The notes beneath the pieces were generated by a model. The model worked only from the letters and a program-made list of their open reading frames with translations, was not told the DNA's origin and did no database searches. From Hymenobacter oligotrophus (lineage in GTDB: Bacteria; Bacteroidota; Bacteroidia; Cytophagales; Hymenobacteraceae), in NCBI RefSeq assembly GCF_003574965.1, contig NZ_CP032317.1:3906001-3970000 (forward strand): a DNA stretch of 64,000 bases, read 5' to 3'. A program made the translations under genes and the position numbers. This document shows positions 1-7,651 of this stretch, piece by piece (position 1 is the first letter of the stretch; each line of letters begins with the position of its first letter).

Positions 1-36
1 CCGCGAAAGGCCCTAGGTAGCGGCAAGCCCGAGCAC

Positions 37-73
37 AAAAAGGGCCGCCCGGCACTGCCGGGCGGCCCTTTTT
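37..73. terminator. Bidirectional intrinsic terminator
   Basis: A GC-rich hairpin with arms of about 18 bases is flanked by A5 on the left and T5 on the right, so it can work in both directions. It lies 20 bases beyond the stop of the uridine kinase gene on the minus strand. It probably also ends a plus-strand gene whose body lies before the window. Confidence 0.85.
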
Positions 74-92
74 GTATGTCAATACCGAGTGC

Positions 93-725
93 CTACGACA
101 CCTGCGAAGCACCTACTTTGGAGCGCAGGTAAGCCACCAGCACGTCCAGGCCGCGGTCGAAGTGGCGGTTGTTGGGGATGATGATGTCCGCGTCGTGCTT
201 GAAAGGCTTGATGTACTTTTCGTAAGTGGGCGCCACGTGGTGCGTGTAGCGGTACAGCACGTCCTCCAGGTCGTAGCCGCGCTCGTCACGGTCGCGCACA
301 ATGCGGCGCAGCACCTTCACGTGCTCCCGCGCATCGATGTACACCTTCAGATCGAGCAGCTTGGCCACTTCCTCGAAGTAAAACACGAAGATGCCCTCCA
401 CTACCACAATGGGTGCGGGCTTGAACACCAGCTCCTTAGCCGGGGCGTTGGGGTTGTTGAAGGTGTACTCCTTGCGGCGCACCTCTAGGCCTTGGCTGAT
501 GCGCAGCACGTCGGCCGCATAAGCCGCCGAATCGATGGAGGAAGGAAGGTCGAAATTGGTAACGCCCTGCGAATCGACTTGCTGCACCTCGCGGGGGTGG
601 TAGTAGTTGTCTTGCGAAATCAGGCAGATTTCGTCGTCCGAAAACGAGGCGAGCAGGCGGCGCAGAAAGGTGGTTTTGCCGGAGGCGCTGCCGCCGGTGA
701 TACCAACGATGAAAGGTTGTTGCAT
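93..725 (-). CDS. udk: Uridine kinase
   Basis: The product (210 aa) should phosphorylate uridine and cytidine with ATP or GTP in the cytoplasm, for pyrimidine salvage. The P-loop GGSASGKT is at residues 11-18. It is followed by the family motifs SQDNYY, NFDLP, VVEGIF and the DADIIIPN segment near the C-terminus. Length fits the usual 205-215 aa. An in-frame start 42 bases upstream exists, but a good TAnnTTTG promoter box (765-772) overlaps it, and the protein family begins just before the P-loop, so the ATG at 725 is preferred. The gene is monocistronic, with the next minus-strand gene (rdgB) ending 111 bases upstream. Assignment is secure from the motifs. Confidence 0.95.
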   Translation of the reverse strand: MQQPFIVGITGGSASGKTTFLRRLLASFSDDEICLISQDNYYHPREVQQVDSQGVTNFDLPSSIDSAAYAADVLRISQGLEVRRKEYTFNNPNAPAKELVFKPAPIVVVEGIFVFYFEEVAKLLDLKVYIDAREHVKVLRRIVRDRDERGYDLEDVLYRYTHHVAPTYEKYIKPFKHDADIIIPNNRHFDRGLDVLVAYLRSKVGASQVS

Positions 726-764
726 GGGGTACTTACTGCGGCCCGACCAGCAGGGCCAACCTTG

Positions 765-772
765 CAAAAATA
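765..772 (-). promoter_or_regulatory. Putative -7 box TATTTTTG upstream of udk
   Basis: On the minus strand this reads TATTTTTG, an exact match to the Bacteroidota -7 consensus TAnnTTTG, 39 bases before the udk ATG. A CAAA (TTTG on the minus strand) lies at 797-800, at 24 bases a little far for a -33 box. The box supports the shorter udk start. Confidence 0.5.
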
Positions 773-836
773 GCGAGTTGCCACCGTTCGCGGCGTCAAA
801 ATGTTGGGGCGGGCCGGCAAAAGCCCGTTTGCACCC

Positions 837-1427
837 CTAAGCCGAGGGCGCCTGCTGCTGCAAAAACTCAACTAGTTTGGCAACGGCCCGGGCCCGGTGG
901 CTCAGTTTGTTTTTCTCGCTGAGGGGCATTTCGGCGAAGGTGTAGGCGTAATCGGCGGGCTCAAACACGGGGTCGTAGCCGAAGCCGCCGGCGCCACGCG
1001 GTACGGCCGCAATGCGTCCCTCAACGGCGCCCTCAAACGTATGCTGCTCGGCATCGGAAAGCACCAGGGCTACCACCGTGCGAAACCGGGCCGAGCGGTT
1101 GGGCTTGCCCTCGAGCTCGTGCAGCAGCTTGCGCACGTTGTCGGCGGCGGAGCGTTGCGGGCCGGCGTACCGGGCCGAGTACACGCCCGGTTCGCCACCT
1201 AGGGCCGCTACCTCCAGGCCGGTGTCGTCGGCAAAGCAGGCCACGCCGTAGTGCTCCCACACGTACCGGGCTTTTTGCAGGGCGTTGCCCTCGAGCGTGT
1301 CCTGGGTTTCGGGCAATTCCTCTTGGCAGCCAATGTCGGCAAGGCTGAGCAACTCGATGTGGGCCGGCAGCAACGGCCGGATTTCATCGAGCTTGTGGGC
1401 GTTGTTGGAGGCAAAGCAAAGACGCAT
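837..1427 (-). CDS. rdgB: XTP/dITP diphosphatase (RdgB/HAM1 family)
   Basis: The 196-aa product should hydrolyse non-canonical purine triphosphates (XTP, dITP, ITP) to monophosphates, keeping them out of DNA and RNA. The N-terminal signature FASNNAHKLDEI is followed by EDTLEGNALQKA-type residues, FADDTGLEV and the GFGYDPVF substrate-binding motif, then AEMPLSEKNKLSHRARA near the end. All are hallmarks of the Ham1 family, and length is typical (about 195-200 aa). The reading frame is open for 30 codons upstream, but those residues resemble nothing in the family, so the ATG at 1427 is chosen. A strong hairpin (1517-1542) separates it from the gene upstream. Confidence 0.95.
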   Translation of the reverse strand: MRLCFASNNAHKLDEIRPLLPAHIELLSLADIGCQEELPETQDTLEGNALQKARYVWEHYGVACFADDTGLEVAALGGEPGVYSARYAGPQRSAADNVRKLLHELEGKPNRSARFRTVVALVLSDAEQHTFEGAVEGRIAAVPRGAGGFGYDPVFEPADYAYTFAEMPLSEKNKLSHRARAVAKLVEFLQQQAPSA

Positions 1428-1516
1428 GGGCAAGTAGCGGCTGACGGATGAATTAAAATGCCAACGGTAGGCACAGCACCTGGGCTGCATCTGCCGCTCG
1501 CTGGTAAACGAGTACA

Positions 1517-1542
1517 AAAAAACCGGAACGCGCCCGGTTTTC
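1517..1542 (-). terminator. Intrinsic terminator after the 1567-1884 gene
   Basis: Arms of eight bases (AAAACCGG/CCGGTTTT) close an eight-base loop. On the minus strand the stem is followed by a run of T residues, 25 bases after the stop codon of the small membrane or exported protein gene. Confidence 0.75.
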
Positions 1543-1566
1543 TAAGCTTTAGCAGCAACAAGCATC

Positions 1567-1884
1567 CTACAAAAACATGAGCTTGATGCTGCCCCACGAG
1601 CGGCTAATCACATTTGGTCGGGCAACTGGGGCTGATATGCCATCGTTGGCGCGAGCAGCCAAACCATAAACGTTGTTGTGGAGGGCCGCAAACGGCTGGG
1701 CCGAGAACTTGCTGCTGCGGGCCAGGGCCGTGCCATTGGGCAGCAACAAATAGCCGTTGGTTTGCTGAGCGATTACGAGTTGAGCTTGCGGCTTAGCCTG
1801 ATAGTAGGAAACGATGGGCTGCAGGGCTGCTGCGGTGATAATCAATGCCAACAGCGGCAGGCTAAAAAGATATTTTCGCGTCAT
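1567..1884 (-). CDS. Small exported or membrane-anchored protein, unknown function
   Basis: A 105-aa protein starting at the second available start (residues MTRKYLFSLPLL). Residues 2-25 form a basic N-terminus and a hydrophobic stretch that could be a signal peptide or an anchor, with no lipobox cysteine. The rest is polar with no recognisable domain. It includes the phrases QQTNGYLLLPNG and AALHNNVYGLAARAND. The gene stands alone between its own terminator (1517-1542) and a possible TACTTTTG promoter box (1938-1945), which supports it being real. No function can be proposed from the sequence. Confidence 0.6.
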   Translation of the reverse strand: MTRKYLFSLPLLALIITAAALQPIVSYYQAKPQAQLVIAQQTNGYLLLPNGTALARSSKFSAQPFAALHNNVYGLAARANDGISAPVARPNVISRSWGSIKLMFL

Positions 1885-1937
1885 AAGTCGGCACAAAGTA
1901 AAGCAACGAACAGGATGCTAACGGTAGTATGATTGCA

Positions 1938-1945
1938 CAAAAGTA
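1938..1945 (-). promoter_or_regulatory. Putative -7 box TACTTTTG
   Basis: Exact TAnnTTTG match on the minus strand, 53 bases upstream of the ATG at 1884. No good TTTG box is seen at the expected upstream distance. Confidence 0.4.
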
Positions 1946-2028
1946 GCCGATCCGACTATTTCGGGGGAGTTATATACACGTGGCTTCCGGAAAACCGCTA
2001 AGCTCTTTTCTTTTAAGTGTCAACGTTG

Positions 2029-2036
2029 TAACTTTG
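2029..2036 (+). promoter_or_regulatory. Putative -7 box TAACTTTG for rpmE2
   Basis: Exact TAnnTTTG match with a T-rich TTTT 19 bases upstream (2006-2009) at the -33 position. It lies 53 bases before the L31 start codon, leaving a leader of about 45 bases. Confidence 0.5.
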
Positions 2037-2089
2037 CCGTCCCTTCCGCAAAATCGGCAGGGCCACAAGGAAACAACCGCATTAGCGTC

Positions 2090-2338
2090 ATGAAAAAGGA
2101 CATCCACCCCGAGTACCGCGAGGTAGTGTTTCAAGACACCACGAGCGACTTCAAATTCATCACCCGTTCGACCATGACCTCGAACGAGACCGTTACGATG
2201 GAAGACGGCAAAACTTACCCCGTTATCAAGGTGGAAGTTAGCAGCCAGTCGCACCCCTTCTACACCGGTAAGAACGTACTGCTCGACACCGCCGGCCGCG
2301 TGGAGAAATTCCGCAACCGCTACCAGAAGAAGTCGTAA
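2090..2338 (+). CDS. rpmE2: 50S ribosomal protein L31 type B
   Basis: An 82-aa ribosomal protein of the large subunit. [16 protein letters not shown] at the start and SHPFYTGK with the basic C-terminus [12 protein letters not shown] are diagnostic for L31. The zinc-binding CxxC pairs of type-A L31 are absent, which makes this the zinc-independent type B form. That form is the usual, often the only, L31 in Bacteroidota. It is transcribed alone, between a promoter box at 2029 and a terminator at 2382-2415. Assignment is secure. Confidence 0.97.
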   Translation: MKKDIHPEYREVVFQDTTSDFKFITRSTMTSNETVTMEDGKTYPVIKVEVSSQSHPFYTGKNVLLDTAGRVEKFRNRYQKKS

Positions 2339-2381
2339 GCCTGCGTGGTCTTTTGGCCACCATGCGCTAGCTTTTTGCCTG

Positions 2382-2415
2382 AAACTCCTTCCGGTTCGTC
2401 CGGAGGGAGTTTTTT
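2382..2415 (+). terminator. Intrinsic terminator after rpmE2
   Basis: Hairpin arms AACTCCTTCCGG and CCGGAGGGAGTT around a short TTCGT loop, followed by T6, starting 44 bases beyond the rpmE2 stop. Confidence 0.85.
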
Positions 2416-2493
2416 GTTTGCCAACTTTGCAGCCAGAATCCTCTGCGCCTTGGCGCACCGCTCACTTGCTACCGGCCGTTTTCGGCTTCTGCC

Positions 2494-3741
2494 ATGACTG
2501 TTCTGCTCTTCGACGACCCCGCCATCCGGCCTAACCTGCTGCCGTTCACCTTCACCCGGCCTGTGGCCGCCCTGCGCTGTGGTATTCTTACCATTGCCGA
2601 AAAGTGGCAGCGCCGCCTCGGTGAGGAAACCGTTGGCTACCTCACCGAGCCTTACCTGCAGGCTAAGTACCCGGCCGGCAACACCGCGGGTCCGGCCCTG
2701 GTCATCAACGGTGCCGTGTGCCCCGACGAGCTGCTGACCCGGCAAGTGCAGGCCCTGCAGCCCGGCGAGGCGCTTTACGACGACGAGCTGCTGGTAGCCG
2801 CGCACCTGGCCGATGCCAGCCAGGTAGCCGAGCTGATACAGGAAGGCTTCGGCAAAACGCACAACGTGGCCGAGCCGGTAGAGGTAATTAAGCACCCGTG
2901 GCACTTGTTTTTGCGCAACGGCGCCGAAATCCGCCAGGACTTTGCCCTGCTTACCCAAGGCCGCCAGTCGCAGCCCGTGGGCGACGCGCACACCATTGTG
3001 TACGCGCCCGAGAACATCTTTATTGAAGAAGGCGTGAAGATCCGGGCGGCTATCCTCAACGCCGAAGACGGTCCCATCTACCTAGGCAAAAATTCGCAGG
3101 TACACGAGGGCGCCATCATCAAAGGGCCGCTGGCCCTAGGCGAGGGGGCGCACATCAACGCCGGGGCCAAAATGCGCGGCGATAACACCGTGGGCCCTCA
3201 TTGCAAAGTGGGTGGCGAGGTGGGCAACTCCATCTTTATGGGCTTCAGCAACAAGGGCCACGACGGCTACGTGGGCAACTCCGTAATTGGGGAGTGGTGC
3301 AACCTAGGCGCCGACACTAACACCTCGAACCTGAAGAATAACTACGCCCCCGTAAAAATTTGGAGCCACGCCCAAAACCGCTTCGTGAACACGGGGCAAC
3401 AGTTTTGCGGCCTGATGATGGGCGACCACAGCAAGTGCGGCATCAACACCATGTTCAACACCGGCACGGTGGTGGGCGTGGCGGCCAACATCTTCGGGGC
3501 GGGCTTTCCGCGGCAGTTTATTCCGTCGTTTAGCTGGGGCGGCGCCTCGGGCTTCGAAACCTTCCGCCTGAACAAGGTGGCCGAGGTGGCCGAGCGCGTA
3601 ATGGCCCGCCGCAGCCTGCCCTACGACGAGGTGGAAAAAGCCATCATGACGAAGGTGTTCGAGCTGACCACCAAGGACCGCGTGTGGGAGCGCGCCACCA
3701 ACCTGGCCGCTGCCGACGACAACGCCACCATCGAGCTGTAA
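2494..3741 (+). CDS. GlmU-like UDP-GlcNAc diphosphorylase / GlcN-1-P acetyltransferase, Bacteroidota form
   Basis: This 415-aa two-domain protein probably makes UDP-N-acetylglucosamine for peptidoglycan and lipopolysaccharide. It opens with LLFDDPAIRPNLLPFTFTRP, the signature of the alternative GlmU family found in Bacteroidota, where the nucleotidyltransferase part (residues 1-190) is highly diverged from classical GlmU. From about residue 190 to 370 there are hexapeptide repeats of a left-handed beta-helix (for example GPLALGEGAHINAGAKMRGD), the acetyltransferase part. Classical GlmU is about 455 aa. The exact substrate is inferred from the family. The gene is followed after 32 bases by a small membrane protein gene and then holB, likely one transcript. 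Confidence 0.85.
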   Translation: MTVLLFDDPAIRPNLLPFTFTRPVAALRCGILTIAEKWQRRLGEETVGYLTEPYLQAKYPAGNTAGPALVINGAVCPDELLTRQVQALQPGEALYDDELLVAAHLADASQVAELIQEGFGKTHNVAEPVEVIKHPWHLFLRNGAEIRQDFALLTQGRQSQPVGDAHTIVYAPENIFIEEGVKIRAAILNAEDGPIYLGKNSQVHEGAIIKGPLALGEGAHINAGAKMRGDNTVGPHCKVGGEVGNSIFMGFSNKGHDGYVGNSVIGEWCNLGADTNTSNLKNNYAPVKIWSHAQNRFVNTGQQFCGLMMGDHSKCGINTMFNTGTVVGVAANIFGAGFPRQFIPSFSWGGASGFETFRLNKVAEVAERVMARRSLPYDEVEKAIMTKVFELTTKDRVWERATNLAAADDNATIEL

Positions 3742-3773
3742 AACCACCTAGGGCCCTACTAGCCGCTGACCAC

Positions 3774-4064
3774 GTGAAGCCGACCGACGAAGAAAAGCCC
3801 GCCTCGGGCCTGCAAGGCACCGATTTCGCGGTGGCCATGTTCGCTACCATGTTTATGGGCACCGGCGCCGTGCTCGATACCGTTACCTCGGTGCGGCTGG
3901 GGGCGGCCTCGCTGCTGGTAACGGGCTTGGGGCTGTGGCTGCTGTTTCGGTGGCTGAAAGCGGGGCGGCCGCAACCGGTGCGCTTTGCCGGCGCCGTGCT
4001 TATTGTGGCCGTGGTGCTGGGCGTGCGCGTGCTGCTGAAGAAGGTGCTGCTAACGGGTTTTTAA
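3774..4064 (+). CDS. Small two-helix membrane protein
   Basis: A 96-aa protein if translation begins at the GTG at 3774. The frame is open further upstream, but that part would overlap the end of the previous gene and reads as low-quality arginine-rich sequence. A short polar start (KPTDEEKPASGLQ) is followed by hydrophobic segments at about residues 16-35, 36-55 and 65-85, so two or three transmembrane helices are likely. No family is recognised. It sits 32 bases after the GlmU-like gene and 8 bases before holB, so co-transcription is likely. The GTG start is an inference. Confidence 0.6.
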   Translation: MKPTDEEKPASGLQGTDFAVAMFATMFMGTGAVLDTVTSVRLGAASLLVTGLGLWLLFRWLKAGRPQPVRFAGAVLIVAVVLGVRVLLKKVLLTGF

Positions 4065-4072
4065 CCACTGCT

Positions 4073-5218
4073 ATGCGTTTCGCTGATATTCCGGGGCTTG
4101 CGGAGGTAAAGCAGGTACTGCGCCAATCGGTGCAGCGCCAGCACGTGGCGCACGCGCAGCTGTTTCGCGGAGCCGAGGGCACGGGCGCTTTGGCGCTGGC
4201 GCTGGCCTACGCAGCGTTCCTGAACTGCGAAAACCGCCAGCCCGACGACTCGTGCGGCCAATGCCCCAGCTGCCGCAAGGTGGATAAGCTGGTGCACCCC
4301 GACCTGAACTTCATTCTGCCCGTTACTACTACCAAGGCCGTCAGCAAAGACGCGCTCAGCCACCGCTTTGCGGCCGAGTGGCGGGCCTTTGTGCTGGCCG
4401 ACGGCGGTACCTACCTAGGGCTGAACGACTGGATGCAGCACATCGGGGCCGACAACAAGCAGGGCAGCATCAGCAAAGACGAGGCCGTGCAATTGCTCAA
4501 GCTGGTGTCGCTGAAGGCGTTTGAGGCGCAGTTTAAGGTGGTGGTTATTTGGCTGCCCGAACTGATGCACCCGGCCGCCGCCAACGCCGTGCTGAAGCTG
4601 CTGGAGGAACCACCGCCCGCCACCGTGTTTTTGCTCGTGAGCCAGCAGCCCGATAAGCTGCTGCCTACCATCGTAAGCCGCGTGCAAGTGGTGCCGGTGC
4701 GCCGTTTTCAGGAGCCCGAAATCACGGAATATCTGGTGCAAAACTACCACTTGCCCGAGGTGAAGGCGCGGCAGTTGGCCCTGGTGAGCGAAGGCAACCT
4801 AAGGGCCGCCCTGGCCGCCCGCAACTCGCCCGACAACGACCATTTCACCACGTTTCAGAAATGGATGCAGGCTTGCTTTAAGGCCAGCCAAGGCAAGCTG
4901 GAGGACATGGTAACCGCCGCCGATGGCTTCCAGAAAATGGGGCGCGAAAACCAGAAGGAGTTTTTGCAATACGCCCTAGGTTTGGTGCGCAAAGTGCTGC
5001 TCTACGGGCTCGACCCGGCGCTGGTGCCGCACCTGCCGGCTTCGGAGCAAACGTTTGTCGGCAAATTCAGCCCGTTTGTGCACCGCCGCAACGCCGAGGG
5101 TTTGGCGCAGGTGCTCAACGATGCGCATTTTCACGTAGAACGGAACGCACACCCGCGCATTGTGTTCGTGGATACGTCGTTGCAGGTGGCCGATCTGCTG
5201 CGCATGCCCGCGGGGTAG
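4073..5218 (+). CDS. holB: DNA polymerase III subunit delta'
   Basis: The 381-aa product is the delta' clamp-loader subunit, part of the complex that loads the sliding clamp at replication forks. The start MRFADIPG and the segment AHAQLFRGAEGTGALALALAYA correspond to the AAA+ P-loop. The loop is degenerate (no lysine in GAEGTGAL), as expected for delta', which does not hydrolyse ATP. A zinc-module cluster follows (CENRQPDDSCGQCPSC). Residues near AAANAVLKLLEEPPPATVFLLVS match the conserved box shared with DnaX and delta'. The TAG stop overlaps the left arm of an inverted-repeat element (5215-5321). Confidence 0.93.
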   Translation: MRFADIPGLAEVKQVLRQSVQRQHVAHAQLFRGAEGTGALALALAYAAFLNCENRQPDDSCGQCPSCRKVDKLVHPDLNFILPVTTTKAVSKDALSHRFAAEWRAFVLADGGTYLGLNDWMQHIGADNKQGSISKDEAVQLLKLVSLKAFEAQFKVVVIWLPELMHPAAANAVLKLLEEPPPATVFLLVSQQPDKLLPTIVSRVQVVPVRRFQEPEITEYLVQNYHLPEVKARQLALVSEGNLRAALAARNSPDNDHFTTFQKWMQACFKASQGKLEDMVTAADGFQKMGRENQKEFLQYALGLVRKVLLYGLDPALVPHLPASEQTFVGKFSPFVHRRNAEGLAQVLNDAHFHVERNAHPRIVFVDTSLQVADLLRMPAG

Positions 5219-5321
5219 GGGCGCATGGCACGCGCCCACTCGTTGGGCCGTACACGCCGCGCTTTGCCCGCATTTTCTATCGATAACCGCTAACCGACGG
5301 GCGCGTGCACCGCGCCCCTAC
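5215..5321. repeat. 107-bp element with 23-bp terminal inverted repeats
   Basis: Two 23-base arms, 5215-5237 and 5299-5321, are inverted copies differing at about three positions, enclosing 61 bases without a gene. The outer ends read GTAGGGGCGC and GCGCCCCTAC. The element fills the spacer between holB and hemC exactly and supplies the last base context of the holB stop. It has the form of a tiny non-autonomous (MITE- or REP-like) element. A transcript of it would fold into a long hairpin. Confidence 0.75.
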
Positions 5322-5326
5322 CACAT

Positions 5327-6283
5327 ATGACGCAACGCCCCATCCGTATTGGTACGCGCGGCAGCAAGCTGGCCTTGTGGCAAGCCAACCACGTGGCCGA
5401 CACCCTGAACGCTGCTGGCCTCGCTACCGAAATCGTCATCATCACGACCAAAGGCGACGTGGTGCTCGACCGCTCGTTGGATAAAATTGGCGCCAAAGGG
5501 GTATTTACCGAAGAGCTGGAAGAAAGCTTGCGCACCGGGCACATCGACATTGCCGTGCACAGCGCCAAGGATGTGCAAAGCCACATCCCCGACGATTTGG
5601 AGCTGCTGGCCTTTATGCCGCGCGAACGGGTGAACGACGTCATCATCAGCTTCGATCCGTCGTTTTCGCTCGACCGCCCCGACATTGTGCTGGGCACCAG
5701 CAGCACGCGCCGCCGCGCCTTGCTCAAGCGTTATTACCCCAACGCCATTACGGCCGAAGCCCGCGGCAACCTGCAAACCCGCCTGCGCAAGCTCGAAGAA
5801 GGCCAGTACGACGCCTTGGTGCTGGCCTTTGCCGGCGTGCACCGCATGCAGTACGACAACCTGATTGTGCAGGTACTGCCCGAAACGCAATTCATACCGG
5901 CCGCCGGCCAGGGCTCGGTGGCCATTGAGTGCGCCAAAAGCCTCGATGCCGACCGCAAAGCCGCCCTGCGTCAGCTTCTCGACGACCCCGACACGCACAC
6001 CTGCCTGGCCGCCGAACGCGCTTACCTGCGCACCATGGAGGGCGGCTGCAGCATCCCGTCGTTCGCGCTGGCCACCTTCACCGACGAAGGCACCCTGCAG
6101 CTGCACGGCGGCCTCATTAGCCTCGACGGTCAGCAGTTTGTGGAGGAAATCCAAAGCACCACCGACCCCGACGCCGCCGCCGCCCTAGGTGTGGCCGTAG
6201 CCGAGAACGTGTTGAGCCGCGGCGGCAAAGACATTCTCAGCGAAATCCGCCAGCACCGCGAGTCGGAATCGACAACGTTTTAG
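5327..6283 (+). CDS. hemC: Hydroxymethylbilane synthase (porphobilinogen deaminase)
   Basis: The 318-aa enzyme joins four porphobilinogen molecules into hydroxymethylbilane in haem synthesis, working in the cytoplasm. RIGTRGSKLALWQA at the N-terminus, TTKGDVVLD, AVHSAKDVQ, LGTSSTRRRALL and ARGNLQTRLRKL are the classical substrate- and cofactor-contact motifs. Cys241, in EGGCSIP, is the attachment point of the dipyrromethane cofactor. Length is standard (about 310 aa). The ATG at 5327 follows six bases after the inverted-repeat element. The gene converges on the YjdF-like gene with a gap of only 17 bases. No other haem genes are in the window. Confidence 0.96.
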   Translation: MTQRPIRIGTRGSKLALWQANHVADTLNAAGLATEIVIITTKGDVVLDRSLDKIGAKGVFTEELEESLRTGHIDIAVHSAKDVQSHIPDDLELLAFMPRERVNDVIISFDPSFSLDRPDIVLGTSSTRRRALLKRYYPNAITAEARGNLQTRLRKLEEGQYDALVLAFAGVHRMQYDNLIVQVLPETQFIPAAGQGSVAIECAKSLDADRKAALRQLLDDPDTHTCLAAERAYLRTMEGGCSIPSFALATFTDEGTLQLHGGLISLDGQQFVEEIQSTTDPDAAAALGVAVAENVLSRGGKDILSEIRQHRESESTTF

Positions 6284-6300
6284 CGTAGCCAAAGTCCGCG

Positions 6301-6918
6301 CTACTTCTTCCGGCTTAGCAACGCATACAGCACCAGCGCCGTCACGGCGCCGCTGGTGTCGGCTAGCATGTCCTTTTGGGCATCCCAAATGTCGCCTTGG
6401 CTGCCCAAGAACGCGGCCCCGGCGGCCGGGTCGCTGAGGTCGGCGTATAGCCACTCGATTACCTCGTAGGCCATGGCCACAAAGCCGATAACGCACAGCG
6501 GAAACAGGTAGGAAATAAAGCGGCTGCGGATGAGGTTGCGGCGGTCGGTAAGCTCGATGATGGGGTAGGCGTAAAAGCCGACGGAGAAGTGCGCCACCCG
6601 GTCGTACATGTTGCGCTTGAAGCCAAACAAGTTGTTGAACCAATCGAACGGCACCCGCTCAAACGTGTAATGGCCGCCCACAGTGTGCAGAAAAATCAGC
6701 GCGCTCATGAGCGCATAGGCTGTATTGGAGAAGCGCACCCCGCGTAGGTAAAGCACTACCAGCGCCGTTACAATTAGCACAATGGGCAGGTTTTCGGCCA
6801 CCCACGTGCCGCGCTCGTGCGGGTTGATTGCCAGTACTGCAAACAGCAGCAGATAAGCCGCAAGCAGCAATTTCGGAAACCACATCGGGCGTAGGGCAGT
6901 AGCAGTTAGGTCAGGCAT
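6301..6918 (-). CDS. YjdF-like (DUF2238) inner membrane protein
   Basis: A 205-aa integral membrane protein with about five or six hydrophobic segments. Motifs LHTVGGHYTFERVPF, RNMYDRVAHFSVGF and AYEVIEWLYADL, with several histidines and acidic residues in or next to helices, mark the DUF2238 family (E. coli YjdF, about 209 aa), whose function is not established. The late motif QGDIWDAQKDMLADTSGA is also conserved in the family. I chose the ATG at 6918 (MPDLTATALR) because the 25 residues before it in the open frame do not look membrane-protein-like, and length then fits. It diverges from the acetyltransferase gene. Confidence 0.85.
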   Translation of the reverse strand: MPDLTATALRPMWFPKLLLAAYLLLFAVLAINPHERGTWVAENLPIVLIVTALVVLYLRGVRFSNTAYALMSALIFLHTVGGHYTFERVPFDWFNNLFGFKRNMYDRVAHFSVGFYAYPIIELTDRRNLIRSRFISYLFPLCVIGFVAMAYEVIEWLYADLSDPAAGAAFLGSQGDIWDAQKDMLADTSGAVTALVLYALLSRKK

Positions 6919-6996
6919 AAGCGGCATTGGCGTTGGCGCGGTGTACGCGAAACAGCCGCCGATGTCGTTTAAAGCCTCCAAATTTTGCCGCACGCT

Positions 6997-7614
6997 ATGC
7001 CCGCATCCGGTCCGTACCCGCCCGCACTGCTGCGCACCGCGCGCTTGCTGCTACGCCCGTTTACCATTGCCGATGCACCCGCCCTGGCCGAGCTGGTAGC
7101 CGCCGAGCGCCCTAGGTTGCTGCGCAACTTTCCGCGCACGGCAGGGGCCATTCAGGACGAAGCAACGGCCGCCGTACACATTACCCTGCGCGAAACCGAC
7201 TGGCACCTGCGCACGGCTTTTCAGTACGGGTTGTGGGTGCCCGATGCCGCCAGCAGCAGCCACCAATGCGTAGGCTACATCAGCCTGCGCGATATGCACT
7301 GGACGCCCTTCGACGTGCCCAAGGCCGAGCTGGGGTACTGGCTGGCCGCTACCCACCAAGGCCAAGGGTTGATGCACGAAGCCCTGCCCATAGTGTTGCA
7401 GGCTGTGTTCGAAGCCGTCGGGTTAGAAAAAGTGTTTGCCCGCGTGCTGCCCGAAAACGTACGTAGCAGCCGATTGCTGCTCAGCCTGGGTTTCCGGCGC
7501 AGCGGCGTGTTGCGCCGCGAGTTCCGCTGCGGCGACGACGACACCGTTCAGGACATTGACTACTACGACTTACTGCGCAGCGAATGGCACGCGCGCTCGG
7601 CCGAAACCGCTTAG
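6997..7614 (+). CDS. GNAT-family N-acetyltransferase (RimJ/RimL type)
   Basis: A 205-aa cytoplasmic acetyl-CoA-dependent transferase. LLRTARLLLRPFTIADAPALAELV at the start is the usual RimJ/RimL opening. CVGYISLRDM and AELGYWLAATHQGQGLMHEAL form the central strands and the acetyl-CoA pyrophosphate loop (HQGQGLM in place of the canonical RGKGYA). VLPENVRSSRLLLSLGFRRSGVLR is the typical C-terminal motif. Members of the family acetylate ribosomal protein N-termini or small molecules, and the substrate here cannot be told. The ATG at 6997 is preferred over an upstream TTG. Confidence 0.85.
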   Translation: MPASGPYPPALLRTARLLLRPFTIADAPALAELVAAERPRLLRNFPRTAGAIQDEATAAVHITLRETDWHLRTAFQYGLWVPDAASSSHQCVGYISLRDMHWTPFDVPKAELGYWLAATHQGQGLMHEALPIVLQAVFEAVGLEKVFARVLPENVRSSRLLLSLGFRRSGVLRREFRCGDDDTVQDIDYYDLLRSEWHARSAETA

Positions 7615-7651
7615 CTTCGCTGTCAGATTTCGTTGCTCCATTTTCAACGCT

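Noticed and set aside
5318-6154. 278-aa minus-strand open frame opposite hemC
   Set aside because: Antisense to all hemC motifs, no family.
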